DNA of 64,000 bases from Poa pratensis (Eukaryota; Streptophyta; Magnoliopsida; Poales; Poaceae): contig CAMZMU010000089.1 in NCBI GenBank assembly GCA_947311845.1, positions 22,906,435 through 22,970,434 of the forward strand, in the 5' to 3' direction. Within the stretch, counting starts at the first letter, position 1, and every line of letters begins with the position of its first letter. The notes beneath the pieces are model-generated. The model did not search any database. It was not told where the DNA came from and saw only the letters and a program-made list of their open reading frames with translations. Of this stretch, positions 25,338-36,759 are shown piece after piece. A program made the position numbers and the translations under genes.

Positions 25338-27203
25338 GGACAGAGAGAAAATTAGGTTCAGAAGAAAGCCAAGCTCACGGCCACTCTCTTCTTTTTATGA
25401 ACCAGTAGAAAAAAATGGGAGGTGTGAGAGCAACTACTAGCAACCAAGAGCATGCCTACTTTGTTATATCCGTTACCGTTCTTTTTGACCTGGTTTGGTG
25501 ACCCACAATCTTTCCAAGGAGCTCTGGTTTGGGAGAACCTTCCACTCTAGAGGATAATAACTGCTGATGGCATTATATCCTCCTGCCTTTCTATTACAAG
25601 ACTGAATATGTGAAAGAAACATTTTGTGGAGGTAAATGCATCAGGGATATCTTGTTTAAAAATGCCAGCCTTAACTTGTCTCCTTAGCATGTTATTGTCG
25701 GAAAATTGTTGTTGTGGCATCTTATTTAATGAAGAAAGTGATTGAGGATGCATTAGCTAATATACGGCTCTTGCACTTAGGCAAAAAAAGTTGTTAGTGC
25801 AATCGCATGCAAGTTTGAGGCTAAAATCATTAAATGTAAGTTCACTTAGATACAACTCTTAAAAAACAATACATTAGGACATCGTCTCTTATAATTTTAG
25901 GATAACACGATGAATGTCAAATACTATGACGCCCCTATAAAGCATCACCTGTAGATTTGGTAAATCTATCCCCAATTCCTAATAATTGTCATCATCCACC
26001 CAAAACAGCAAAAACAATGTTTCAACTGATGCACTAAAATCCCCAATCCCTAAAAGAATCTGGGGATCTATCTAAATAAGAAACGAGCTACATATTCCAT
26101 ATAAACATCCCCCACGCACCAGAGAGAAAACCGCCTCATGGGAAATCCACTTAGTTCAAGGAAGATATATCCAGTAGTCAGCAAAACCCTAACTTAATCC
26201 CACTTGAAACCTTTCGTGTTGGTTCCTGCAGACATTGTTTATAATGCTTACCCATTCTTAGTTGAAATTGCATAAACCGTGTCTGATTGAGAATCCGAGT
26301 TATGGTGCTTAGCAAGCTTTTAGTGCCTCACTTAGTTCTTTCAACACTACTAGGTCAAAGATATAAATTGTGTACATGTATGCTTATCTCCGTGTGATCT
26401 GGTGTTCGTTCTCTTATCTTTGCGCCAATTAACAAATCTGCAATACATTTTTTTTTCTGTAACTATGCAGTACACATTGTCAGTTCTCTTTTCTCTTTCT
26501 TTATACAGTTTCAGATTTCAGAAGATGCTAGACTCTGAAGCAGGGAAGGATTAGAGCAGCAACAGTTCAAGCGTGAAGTTTTGAAACCACCAGATTGCTA
26601 AGCGGCTTTGCAGTACCTTAAAATTAGATGTTGCAAAGAATAAAACTTTATGGGAGAATACTGACTTAGCAGTTTCTCTAGTATCTTGATGTTTGCATGT
26701 GAGATCGTACATAATTTTCAGGTTACTGGTTTGCTTATTAATTTATGTATGCTCTTGACATAATGCATGAAGCTATTACCGATATATTTTTCATGTTGAT
26801 AAAGAAGAATATGTTGATTGCTCATTTGGTTGGGGACTTGAACAAGTACGCTCAAAACCTGAATTGGGCCGCAATAGCCGGCCTGGAGGCGTGCCCCAGC
26901 TACTAGTGTAACCGAAGATGGCCTTCTTCCTGCATATTCTAAACAGAAGCAAACATTACTCAACAAAAGACACATTTCCATTTCATAGAACAATACTAAC
27001 AAAACCAACCATGGAGACGACGGATACACAACTGCTTGTTTAGATCATTCTGAATGACATATATAACCTCATAACCCTATATACCAATCCCCCAACCTTG
27101 TCTAAATTACAGAACCAGTACAATAAAAAAGAAAGAATTAAATGCCAGTAATCCTCCTGTACCAATCTGTACACCCAATTTCTGTCCAAGCAGCTTCAGC
27201 TAG
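25338..27203. other. Intergenic region between ABCG26-like and trihelix genes
   Basis: AT-rich sequence that must contain the ABCG26-like promoter (adjacent to 25337) and the trihelix 3' UTR (adjacent to 27203). No transposon with defined ends and no further coding exon was recognised, so this two-gene island is unusually free of visible elements for this window. Confidence 0.5.
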
Positions 27204-29460
27204 CTAGAGCTTATCGGCGATCCTGCCAAGAGCATCCGCGATCCTGCCAAGCACGACGGTGAGGCTTTTGGCCTGCTCTCTTCTCTGCTCCCGGCCGCGC
27301 TCCGAGTTCAAATTATGTTCCTCCAGCTGCGCCGCTACCATCCGGTTGTTCCGGTCTAGGATCTCCAGTAGCTTGTTGCTCTGCAAGTCTGCCATGCCTT
27401 CGTCTCTAGGTTCGCCGTCATCACCGCCAATTCGCTGCCTCTTTTGTCCGCTCTGCTGCTGCTGTGCCGGTGAGCCCTGCTGCACGGGTTGCTTCTCTTT
27501 CGATGTGCCTGCTATGAAGACATGGTTGTTCGTTATGTGTTGTCTTTCCTGTCCTTTTTAACATATTTGCAGCTCATCAATCACAAGAATATGGTGAGAA
27601 TACAAGATTTCAGAAGTTTCCAAGCAGGCTATTTGCCTTGAAAGAATCTAGTTTTCGATCATGTACATGTTGAAGCTAGTATTAGTTGTGGACTTGTGGT
27701 AGGGATTAGCTCTATGGAAGTAAGTGTAAGACAGCGGTAAATTGAATTTGTAAGTGCTAGTAAGGTTTAAATTCTAGACGTCATGCAGAAAAGAAAACCA
27801 ACAACCGTGTCCCGATCCAGGACTACCGATACAGGAAAGGTTGATGGAACCACCAAATCAGTTCAGTTTGTTGTGGGTTGCTATTCTAGCAGATTATCAT
27901 CAGTTACTTCAGGTTTTTGTTTCAAAATCCTACTTCGGCTTGTCAGTCCGTTGCAACAATGGTTGCACAGAGATAGACTGGTAGTTCTCCTAAGCTGGGC
28001 CATTACACATACATGATTATCAGTTACGCTACCATTATCAATAATATCTAAATAGGAGCAACCCACTAAGAGTATTTCTCTCAACATGCAGCTATGTCAC
28101 CTCATTAGCTACTGAGAGAAATACTCTTCCATTTTCATTGTAGATCTAGTTCACGTAGTACTGCCTTCCATAATTATGCTTGTAGCATCAGACTGTTCAC
28201 AATGAAAATCTAGGTGCTGCCTTCCATAATTTAGATATTTGTAGTGTGATCTTTTGAAAATCTATTGCGATGTGGATCAGACATTGTAAAAGGTTCCCAC
28301 TGCAGCTAGCTACTGCCTTCCATAATGAATACAAGTGAATGGGGTACACCGCAAAAACACTACCATAACCCAGAGAGCGAATTACTCAACCCTCAAATGT
28401 TCAGTTCCTCCCGCAACTGCTACAGTATAATACGGCGGAGCTCACACCAAGAAATCAGGTCACGAAGAGGAAACATGGTGCATCGACCTCGAAGCTAACG
28501 ATGCCGACCTGTTTAGCTGGTCCATTTTAGATGGGAACCCAGAGAATATCACGACTTTAGACGTTGTAAATATCGAGTAATAAACTTTACTTTACCACAG
28601 ATATAAACTATAGTAGAAAGCTTCCCGCGGTTTTACCTCCAATGAGCGAGCAAGCAAAAATAAGCGAACTGAAAGCTCTGCTCTGCTTTTAAAAGATTAT
28701 AAAACACGGAAGGCAAGGCACTCAATTTCATCATCGAGAAACAGAAATAAAACAAAATTTATCTTGCAGTTTTACTACCAAGAGTCAAAGGACGCTCACC
28801 GGAAACAGGCAGGGCGATAACCGCCGGCGGCGGAGCCTGCGTCGTCTCTGGCGTCTCATCATCTTCTCCCTCTTCGTCCTCCGAGAAGAGGGCCTCCTCC
28901 CCGGCGGGCCGGCCACTGTCAAACACGGTCTCCTCCACCGCCACCTCCTTCTCATCCCCCCTCCCTTCTTCCTCCCCAACCTCCTCCACGCGCACCGCCT
29001 CCTCCTCCTCCGCGTCAACATTTCCACCGGAGCTGCCGCCAGCGACGACCCCCCGCCCCCGCCCTTCGAGTATGTCGTAGACCTCGCGATCGAAGAAACC
29101 AGGGAGCCCGCGCTCCCGCCTCGCGTCGTTGCGCATGGCCCAGAACGACGGCTCCCGCCGCTCCCACTCCTTGATCTTCTTGTAGTCGCCGGCGAGGTTG
29201 CTCCACCGCTTGCGGCACTGCACGGCGCCCCTCTCCACGCCGTGCCGCAGGCAGTACTCGGCGACCGCGGCCCACTTGGGCTCCAGCACCCCCGCCCCCG
29301 CCGCCAGGCGTCCCCTCCCGCCGCGCCCGACCTCGACCACGCGCTTGCCCTCGATGAGCACCAGTATCTCCTGCCGCGTCCACCGCGGCAGCCTCGGGGT
29401 GCGCCCGGACGGGGTGGACGCCCCCGCGCCGGCGGCGGCGGGGTCGCCGGCGGTGGACAT
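27204..29460 (-). CDS. ASR3-like trihelix transcription factor
   Basis: Two exons, 29460-28800 and 27508-27204, are joined by a 1291-bp GT-AG intron; the phase closes (661+305 nt) to give 321 aa. Residues about 24-125 form the trihelix Myb/SANT-like DNA-binding domain (PRWTRQEILVLIEGKR ... EPKWAAVAEYC ... QCRKRWSNLAGDYKKIKEWE ... PGFFDREVYDI). An acidic linker follows (about 145-205), then a Gln-rich patch in exon 2. The C-terminal coiled coil (NKLLEILDRNN...VLGRIADALGRIADKL) is the conserved dimerisation tail of the ASR3 branch. Arabidopsis ASR3 is a nuclear repressor of immune genes; the same role here is inference. Exon 1 is very GC-rich, as is common in grasses. Only about 240 bp separate the ATG from the poly(A) end of a LINE. 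Confidence 0.9.
28068..28128. repeat. 16-bp perfect hairpin in trihelix intron
   Basis: AAGAGTATTTCTCTCA (28068-28083) and its exact reverse complement (28113-28128) are separated by 29 bp. It is followed at once by a second inverted pair, ATTTTCATTGT (28131-28141) and ACAATGAAAAT (28199-28209). The two stems lie inside the intron of the trihelix gene and may be a decayed MITE. Confidence 0.75.
28161..28326. repeat. Three dispersed CTGCCTTCCATAAT copies
   Basis: The 14-mer occurs at 28161-28174, 28217-28230 and 28313-28326 in the same orientation within the trihelix intron. The spacing (56 and 96 bp) is irregular. Confidence 0.8.
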
Positions 29461-30480
29461 GCGGCGGGGCGGGGTGGGGAACGCGTGCTTTTGTGTGCGG
29501 AGGTTGACGTGACGGCGTGAGGCGGGTGGTGTAACGGAGAGGTGACGACGCGGCGGAGCTACGTACGGGCCGAACCGGGTCGTGGCCCGCCCATGATTTT
29601 GGGGAATGGTCTAAATCAGTGCATCTGTAGCCAATTACTACGGCCCACTTTGCTAGTACCGCATGCCCTCGTTCTTCTCCGCTAGCCATGGAGCGAAACC
29701 TTTTTTTTTCGAAAGGGAACATCGTCCTGGTCTCTGCATATGCACACAGCTTTTTATTACGGAGTTAAAAAAAAACGAGACCCGACTTTTTATTACGGAG
29801 TTAAGTTTCAAAATATGTGTTACAACTTAAGGATAGCCCAAAATGGTTACATGAATCAACCAAAGGAAAACCGAAAATACAAAACACCTACACATCTTGT
29901 ATTTTTCTAGTAAACTGCCATCCACCTTGGAAGAATATAGCGGGGACTAAGGCCATTAATTGCGTACATCTGATATCTATAGGCTAACGCTGATCTAGGT
30001 AGAAGAAAGGACCACATATGGATCCAATATGTAGTTCGATGAGCAAACTGCAAGAAATGAGCAACTCCAACATTGTTAAAAACTACATTGTTTCTACAAT
30101 TCCAGATAGACCAAAGTAAAGAACATACTCCAATGCGAATACGACCCTTAGTCTTCTTATCAACTCCGTCTAACCATGTGGCAAAAAATTAGTCACACTA
30201 GTTGGAGGAGTAATGTTAGAAGTGAAGTGAAAGGGTCTCCAAATATTACGAGCAAAAGTACATGATATAATCAATGATCAACTGACTCATCCAAATTACA
30301 AAAAACACAACGTTTACATCTAGTCCAGTTCCTCTTTGAAAGGTTATATTTAGTAAATAGTTCCTTCCTATGAACAAACAACATAAAAAAATTGATTTTT
30401 AAAGGAACCTCTAATTTCCAAAGTTTATTATGAAGAAGGCCGGACTGACCATTCATCAAATCGTAGTACATTGTTTTAAC

Positions 30481-30924
30481 CATTGTTCAAAATATCGGTC
30501 GGTAAGGCGATATAACGGCCCATATATCGCTTATCAGGGCAGACCGGTAAGATAAGCAAATATCGTCGGCATTTACCGGTCAGGCCAATATATCGGTTGT
30601 CAGACCAATATACCGTTGATATTCACTGGCAAATCTGTGTGACCCAACCGATTTAGCTCCCGTTTTCTATTTTGGCTGAGTTTTGTAGTCTTCATGCATT
30701 CTATCTATGTAGATTGCTACTTCCGCTACATCTCAGTTTGCTTAAGAGGAATATAGATGACATGGCTTACGAGTTTGTCATGTTGATTGATTCCTAATGA
30801 TACGAAATCTGAGATTTTTTAAAAATATTACCGATAAATAGTCGACCGATAAAATCGCTAAGCCGATTTATCTCTTATCTTGGATCGACCGATAAGTTAA
30901 CGAGAAGCGATATCCCAAACATTG
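30481..30924. mobile_element. 444-bp Mutator-type MITE
   Basis: Ends are imperfect inverted repeats (CATTGTTCAAAATATCG; CAATGTTTGGGATATCG). The block is flanked by GTTTTAAC (30473-30480) and GTTTCAAC (30925-30932), an 8-bp duplication with one mismatch. It interrupts the LINE zf-RVT reading frame exactly (the frame resumes after removal). The interior is non-coding and rich in ATATCGG / CCGATA motifs. Confidence 0.68.
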
Positions 30925-31056
30925 GTTTCAACCGAAAAAATTCCAGACCGAATTTAATTTCCATCTGAAAATATATTGCTCATTTGTTAATGACACATTC
31001 ACTACCCTCTCAACCAGGTTCAGCTACATTGTCCATTTATTTCCGGCTAAATTTCG

Positions 31057-32620
31057 GGAAAAACCTTGTAATCACCCGGGGGATCCGTCGCTCGCGTCCT
31101 CCGGCTTTAGAGCATGCCACGCGTCCCTCAGCCTGGAGACAGCGATGCATTGAGGGCCCACCACCTCCAGTCTTATCCCCTCCCGAGTCTTCTCCTTCCT
31201 CCTGATATCTCTCTCGTCTCTGCGCACAGGCGCATAGCAGTAGCAGCTAGACGCCGCTGCCTCTCCTCCTGTGCCGCTGCGTCCACCCACCAACCCCCGC
31301 CCCCCTCTCCATCCATGGCCGACGCCGCCGCTATGATTCGCGCGTCCACGACGTCCTCCCAAGCTCGAACCCGTGCCTTCCGTCCGCCCACGCCTCAACA
31401 TCGTCGTCATCCACAACGGCGTAGTGCTGCCATGGGGCGGCGGTGCACCGGTGCTCCGAGGAGCAGCGTTGCCGATGCAGCTGGGATTCAGGATGCTGCA
31501 TGCGGTGGCCGAGGATGCTACCTTTGGCGATTGGCGGTGCTTCAAAAGGAGGACGACGGTGCTGCCATGGGAGTGCGGCAAAGCTACCGAAGTAGCGCGG
31601 TGGTGCTCCATGGGACCACGGCGGTGCTGTCGATGACGAGAAGCGGTGCTATCGAAGAGGCACGACGATGATCCAATGGTACAGCGGCGTTGCTCTCATG
31701 GAAGCACGGCGGCGGTGCTCCCATGGAAGCACGGCGGTGCTGCGGCCGTGCTACCAGCGGTGAGCACTGCTTCCATAGCTGGTCGGCGTTGCTACCGCCG
31801 GCGAGCTGCCGTGCTCCGGCATTGCTACCGGCGGCGGGCGGCCGTGCTCCGGTGTTGCTACTGTCAGAGAGCAGCGTGCTGCCACAGGTGGGCGGCGCTG
31901 CTTCCATAGCTGGTCGGCGTTGCTACGGTCGGCGAGCGGCCGTGCTCCGGCGTTGCTACCGTCGGTGAGCAGCGTGCTGCTACAGGTGGGTGGCGCTGCA
32001 TCCATAGCTGGTCGGCGTTGCTACCGTCGGCGAGCAGCCATGCTCCGGCGTTGCTACCGGCGCCGGCTGCCGGAGCTACGTCGAGCAGGCGATGTTGCTA
32101 CATGGAGCAGGCGGCGTTGCTGCCGTAGGTATCCGTCGATGCTACCAGCGACCACCGCCTGTGCTACCTGCGGTGATGGCGGCGCTTCCGACGCCGCACC
32201 GATTGCCGGAGCTACGACGAGCAGGCGAAGTTGCTGCAATTGACGAGCAGCGGTGCTACATGCCCATGCGGCCCTGCTACCGTAGGTGTTCTTCGGTGCT
32301 ACCACCGACGACCGGCGGCGGCGGTGGTGCTACCTGCAACGGCTACCGGCGGCGGCGAACTTCACCGGACGGGGGTGAGGCCATGCATCAGGGACGGGCA
32401 GTTGTGCCTTGTGCGGTGGCGCCTTGTGCCACATGCAAGGCAGGAGCGCGTGACAGCGACGTGAGGAGAAGGGGTCCACGCGGGGAAGCGACAGTTTCCT
32501 ATTTTTCTGCATGCGATGCGGGACTGTAGCGGGATCCAATGGTCACGAGTACTCCATCGGACGGCTCTCCACCCGGGGGATCGGGGTGCGAGATCCCCCG
32601 GGGGACGCCTAGTCCTATCC
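31057..32620. mobile_element. Mutator-like element with GC-rich cargo (Pack-MULE-like)
   Basis: A perfect 9-bp duplication TAAATTTCG flanks the block (31048-31056, 32621-32629). The two 29-bp termini start GGA and share the inner CCCGGGGGATC in the same register (20 of 29 positions match by hand), as expected for a MULE. The interior is very GC-rich and contains irregular direct repeats: CCATAGCTGGTCGGCGTTG starts at 31773, 31904 and 32002. It is open in many frames on both strands. No transposase and no identifiable host protein is visible, so the long frames are treated as cargo or chance. Confidence 0.75.
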
Positions 32621-32995
32621 TAAATTTCGCCTAAAATCAATGTTCAGGGAGGTAGACCACAAAGCATCCGCAATGACAACATCCTTCATGTCATACAATA
32701 TTAAATAGGGTAGGATAGTGACTAGTCAAAGTAGTATCTCCTAACCATATGTCTTTCCAAAAACGAGTTCCCTTCCCATTCCCAACAAGGAATGAGCCAC
32801 GTTGAAAGAACTAGAAGGAAAGGGCGCGCGTTGCTGCACCCGCTCCATTATGACCAAGAGAGAGCTATAGCTGGGAATCAAAATATCACAAGCATATTTA
32901 CGGGCAAGCCTTAATAACGCAACCCACTTAACAATACGGAATTGTTGGGCAAGTAAGCACAAGGAACTAAGTATATGGCGCAATCATGTATTTTA

Positions 32996-33856
32996 GGCAT
33001 TGAATTTTCCTATCCTATGATACTGTGTAACCAACGTGGCAGGACTCAATACACTATAAACACACCCATATGAGGATATGGGGTTTAGACATGACATATT
33101 TACTTTTTGACATGTTCTGAAGTAAGAATGATATTTAGCCACTTGGTTAGCTATTAATTAAACAGTGCAAGAGGATAATTTTTTCTAGTTTACATCTTGC
33201 CATGCAGTTGTTCTTAATTAGTCTAACACTCTGCATGTGAATCATATCTTTGTCTTTTTAAGGATAGAACTTCTTGGTGAGCCTCGCGTATCACCTCTGG
33301 AAACTTTAACTGAAAGACATGTATGTCCTGTTAATATTCAAATAGACATGTATGTCCTATTAATATTTCATATATCAGTATCTTGAACTTAAGCATGTAT
33401 ACACCACATTCTTTACATGTTTTCTCATGATCCCCTGTAGTACAATTTAATCCCCAGTGGAATTATGATCACCGAAGTCTTCAGACAACCCAATCGCACA
33501 AAGTTCCACTACTGTACATGAAATCTGAAGAATCCTTTTAAATGGTACAACCTGATTAAAAAAATACTATTACATGTCAATGAACTTCTATTTGGTACCA
33601 TGATACCATCTACAGAGTACCACTACAAATTCCTGCATCCGCAAAAAATAAGGAAATGGCGGTGCACGTATGCAGCAGGAATGAAGAGAATTAGAGGTAA
33701 AAGTCCCTGCAGTTTTGCTTCAATAGCAAATCACGATCTGCTTTTCAGACCACGTAGGGTTCAACCTAGAATCAAGGGAGGTTAAATAGGAGCTACTTGT
33801 GAGAGAGAACGGTGGGGCGCGACACTGACCTGTCAACAATGGCAGGGTCGAGGTAG
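32996..33856. other. Unassigned stretch left of the solo LTR
   Basis: AT-rich sequence without recognised domain. A near repeat GACATGTATGTCCT.TTAATATT occurs twice at 33317-33370. The last 250 bp are probably part of the relic that continues at 35576 beyond the solo LTR, because the LTR was inserted there. Confidence 0.4.
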
Positions 33857-33861
33857 GCGAC

Positions 33862-35570
33862 TGATGTCTACGCACGCTTCTATTCTTGTAGACAGTGTTG
33901 GGCCTCCAAGTGCAGAGGTTTGTAGAACAGCAGCAAGTTTCCCTTAAGTGAATCACCCAAGGTTTATCGAACTCAGGGAGGTAGAGGTCAAAGATATCGC
34001 TCTCAAGCAACCCTGCAATTAAGATACAAGAAGTCTCTTGTGTCCCCAACACACCTAATACACTTGTCAGATGTATATGTGCACTAGTTCGGCGAAGAGA
34101 TAGTGAAATGCAAGTAATATGGATGATTATAAGTGGTAATTGCAATCTGAAATAAAAATGGCAGCAAGCAAACACGAGACAAAATGAGAGCAAACGGTGT
34201 TTCAATGCTTGGAAATAAGGCCTAGGGATCATACTTTCACTAGTGGACACTCTCAACAATAATAATATAATTAAATACATAGATATCTCCTCTTCACTAT
34301 GCTACTCTGAGCTATTCCCTTGTTGGATAACGAACACCAATCCACTGCGTAGGGCTATAAAAGCACACCTTAAAGTTGCATTCCACATCTAGGGAACCCC
34401 AATGTCACTAAGAGCGCCCCAAAATAGTACTAGACAAACACCACAATTTCATAGAGACATCCAACACAAATAATAACTCATGATAAGTATTCATGTAATC
34501 TTTAGCCTAAGAGTCACACACGGTACGCACACTGTCAACTTCGCACCATGGGACAAAGGTGACTCCGGAGTTTACATTAATAAAACCACTCAAGTAGCAT
34601 AATTCATAAGATAACGAAGAGTAACATCCATGGATCCAACTAGATTACAAAACTCATGATCACATAAAGATCACACCATGGGAGAGAGAGATGAACCACA
34701 TAGCTACCGGTAGAGCACTCAGCCTCGGTGAAAACTACTCACACATGGTCATGGTGAGCACACTTGATGGAGAGGTTGATGAAGAGGTGCAGCCCGGAGT
34801 GGAGACGGCGGCCCGCAGCAGCCACGGCGCGGCGGCGGCGGCCCTTGGCCCCCCTTCTTCTTTCTTGGTGATGGTGCAGCAATGGAGGAGCTCCTCCCCC
34901 TCCTTGGCGGCTGCCAAGAGGAGGAAAATTCGTGGCTTTTTGTGGCTCCCTTGGAAAATAGGGTTTCCCTTCATTATATAGAGGTGGAGATGCAATCTAG
35001 GCCATGGGATGGATGCCCCTTTGATCCAAGGGCTCTTGGGCACCTCTAGAAGCTTCCTAGGAACCCCTCTCAGCCCTAATGAGGCTCCAATTCGTGTCTT
35101 GGCCGAATCCATCAAATTTGGTAAGAGTTGGAGTCAATAAAGTCACAATCTTTCAGATTCTCGTCATCCCATTTAGGTCTGCAGTAAATCGGAAATATCT
35201 CGGCCGTCCGGACTCGGAATTGGGCGAATTTTAAGTTTAGATCGATTCTCGGAAAATTCTCTGCAACTTTGTCTTCTGTCAGGTTTCCGTTTGACGTCGT
35301 CTTCGGGCCCAAACGTGACCATCTTCGAAAAACGTTTCCAGACATATTTCAGGAAAGTCCCAATTCGACTCCAATATGGTTTTCCTTTTGTATTTTTGAT
35401 AATTCCTACACAACAAATAGGAAAACAAGAAGATTTTGCACTTTGGCAACTATTAGTAGGTTAATCCAATAAATATCATAATATGATATAAAGTGTATAT
35501 AAAACATGTGCCAATTGACATAAAACATGCATGGAACATTAAAAATTATAGATACGTCTGGGACGTATCA
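33862..35570 (-). mobile_element. Solo LTR (Gypsy-type), 1709 bp
   Basis: The block reads TGATACGTCCCAGACGTATC at one end and ...GTAGACATCA at the other on the minus strand. It is flanked by a perfect 5-bp duplication GCGAC (33857-33861 and 35571-35575). No PBS, gag or pol is attached, so the interior and one LTR were lost by LTR-LTR recombination. It is related in its first 150 bp to the LTR at 12991-14571, which sets the strand. Confidence 0.9.
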
Positions 35571-35575
35571 GCGAC

Positions 35576-35870
35576 CCATCCCTGCAGGCAGCGGACATCC
35601 CATACAGCGCCGTTGCAGCACATCCTCATCGTTTGTGCAGCATAAATGTGCCCCTGTTAAGACATATTTGATTTGCTCTCACGTTTTTGCTAGCTTAAAA
35701 CATAACTCAACCCTTGTAATTCCTACCAATTGTCATTGATGCCTCACCCATATTATGATTGAAAGAAGCATCAACGTTAAATTTAATCGACCCTTCTAGT
35801 GGTGGTAGCCACCTTTGAATCCACTATGTTCATACCTATGGGCATTAACACCTAGCAGATGCATCATGTT
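35576..35870 (-). pseudogene. RNase H (RVT_3-type) relic
   Basis: On the minus strand from about 35830 a frame reads WLPPLEGSIKFNVDASFN and continues GEASMTIGRNYKG, the start of the plant RVT_3/RNase H domain found in LINEs and related relics. Two stops and frame changes follow before 35571. The solo LTR interrupts it. No intact protein can be made. Confidence 0.45.
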
Positions 35871-36759
35871 CCCCACTTGGCTGTTGTAATAGAACTAAGC
35901 AAGCAAAAGGAATAAACCAACCTGAGTTGGCATGAAAAAGATACATCTCTGGATTGCCACACACTAAAGCATCAGGTGGAATAAACCATGTAGCAGAACC
36001 TGAGCGTATCCTCACCTGACAAACTGCAGAAACGCCTTAAGCTCCACTGCAAGCAACTTTTGCATGGACATCCTACACACAGCCACTCACAGGTATTACT
36101 GACTTCCAGGGTGTCATTATAGCTTAAGAGTAACACTCTAGTTCGAGTGAAACATTCACAAACTAAACTGCACGTAAACCTTTTTGTTGTAGAAGAGATT
36201 ACACATTGCTGGAAATAGATAATAGCATGGAACCTATTGCTATCAAGAATATTAGTTTTACTTTAAATGCATTTTGTTTATTGCAATCTTCATATAAGAG
36301 CAAACCTTATTAGTAAGTTTCGCGTAGTTAGCTTTGCTTACTTTAGGATTCTAATGACCCCAAAACCAAAACGTATTAATCTCTTTATCTACTTTCGGTG
36401 TAGATACCACATAAATCCACACAAAAAATCTTGCCTACCTTTCACCCATATGTGCATTTTAAAAGAGTGGTAACTTTGCACAACAATGGAAATATAAGGG
36501 ACCTGCTATTTGATGTAAAAAAGGATCTGCTATTCAGCGCAACAGATAGATACTATTTAGTGTACGACCTGTTAGATAATGAAGTCACAGAAGAAATACA
36601 CAAAGATTTACTTATCGCCTAATCATGTTAATTCTGCATCATGGAATGTTGTTCCATAATATAATAATTTAGTGTCTAAAACATTGCTACAACTTTTCAT
36701 GAAATCGGTAAATTTTTGAAAAGTTTGACTTAGTACAAAGATGTTTTATCTTTGTACTG
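35871..36759. other. Unassigned stretch
   Basis: No gene recognised. A plus-strand open stretch (36431-36622) is too short and isolated to call. Two consecutive short hairpins lie near the right end: AACTTTTCA...TGAAAAGTT around 36685-36728, and GTACAAAGAT with its complement (36733-36757, 5-bp loop). Confidence 0.35.

Larger units (their letters stand above)
29701..32995 (-). mobile_element. LINE 3' fragment, pierced by two DNA elements
   Basis: The minus strand carries broken LINE ORF2 C-terminal sequence: an RT-thumb-like region (32983-32640) and a zf-RVT domain (30483-30271, with WKLEVPLKINFFMLFVHRKELFTKYNL). A 3' UTR and a poly(A) tract (poly-T 29701-29709 on the plus strand) follow. 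A ACTCCGTAATAAAAAG-type tail signal is present twice (around 29755 and 29790). After removing 30481-30924 and 31057-32620 the LINE sequence rejoins. The 5' end is truncated near 32995. Confidence 0.78.

Noticed and set aside
27204..27485. Separate small gene starting at 27485
   Set aside because: The apparent start is an internal GTG; splice acceptor at 27510-27509 and phase join it to the trihelix exon 1.
29015..29722. 235-codon minus-strand frame and 28785-29027 Arg-rich frame
   Set aside because: Alternative frames of trihelix exon 1; the trihelix domain is in the 28759-29460 frame.
31072..32612. Helitron reading of the GC-rich block (TC start, hairpin CCCGGGGGATC/GATCCCCCGGG, CTAG end between A and T)
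   Set aside because: A perfect 9-bp duplication TAAATTTCG and register-matched 29-bp inverted ends lie just outside these limits, which fits a Mutator-like element better; the hairpin is part of the terminal repeat.
36431..36622. Plus-strand peptide with a WD40-like look (LLFDVKKDLLFSATDRYYLVYDL)
   Set aside because: Single isolated 63-codon frame without neighbours, splice sites or repeats of the motif.
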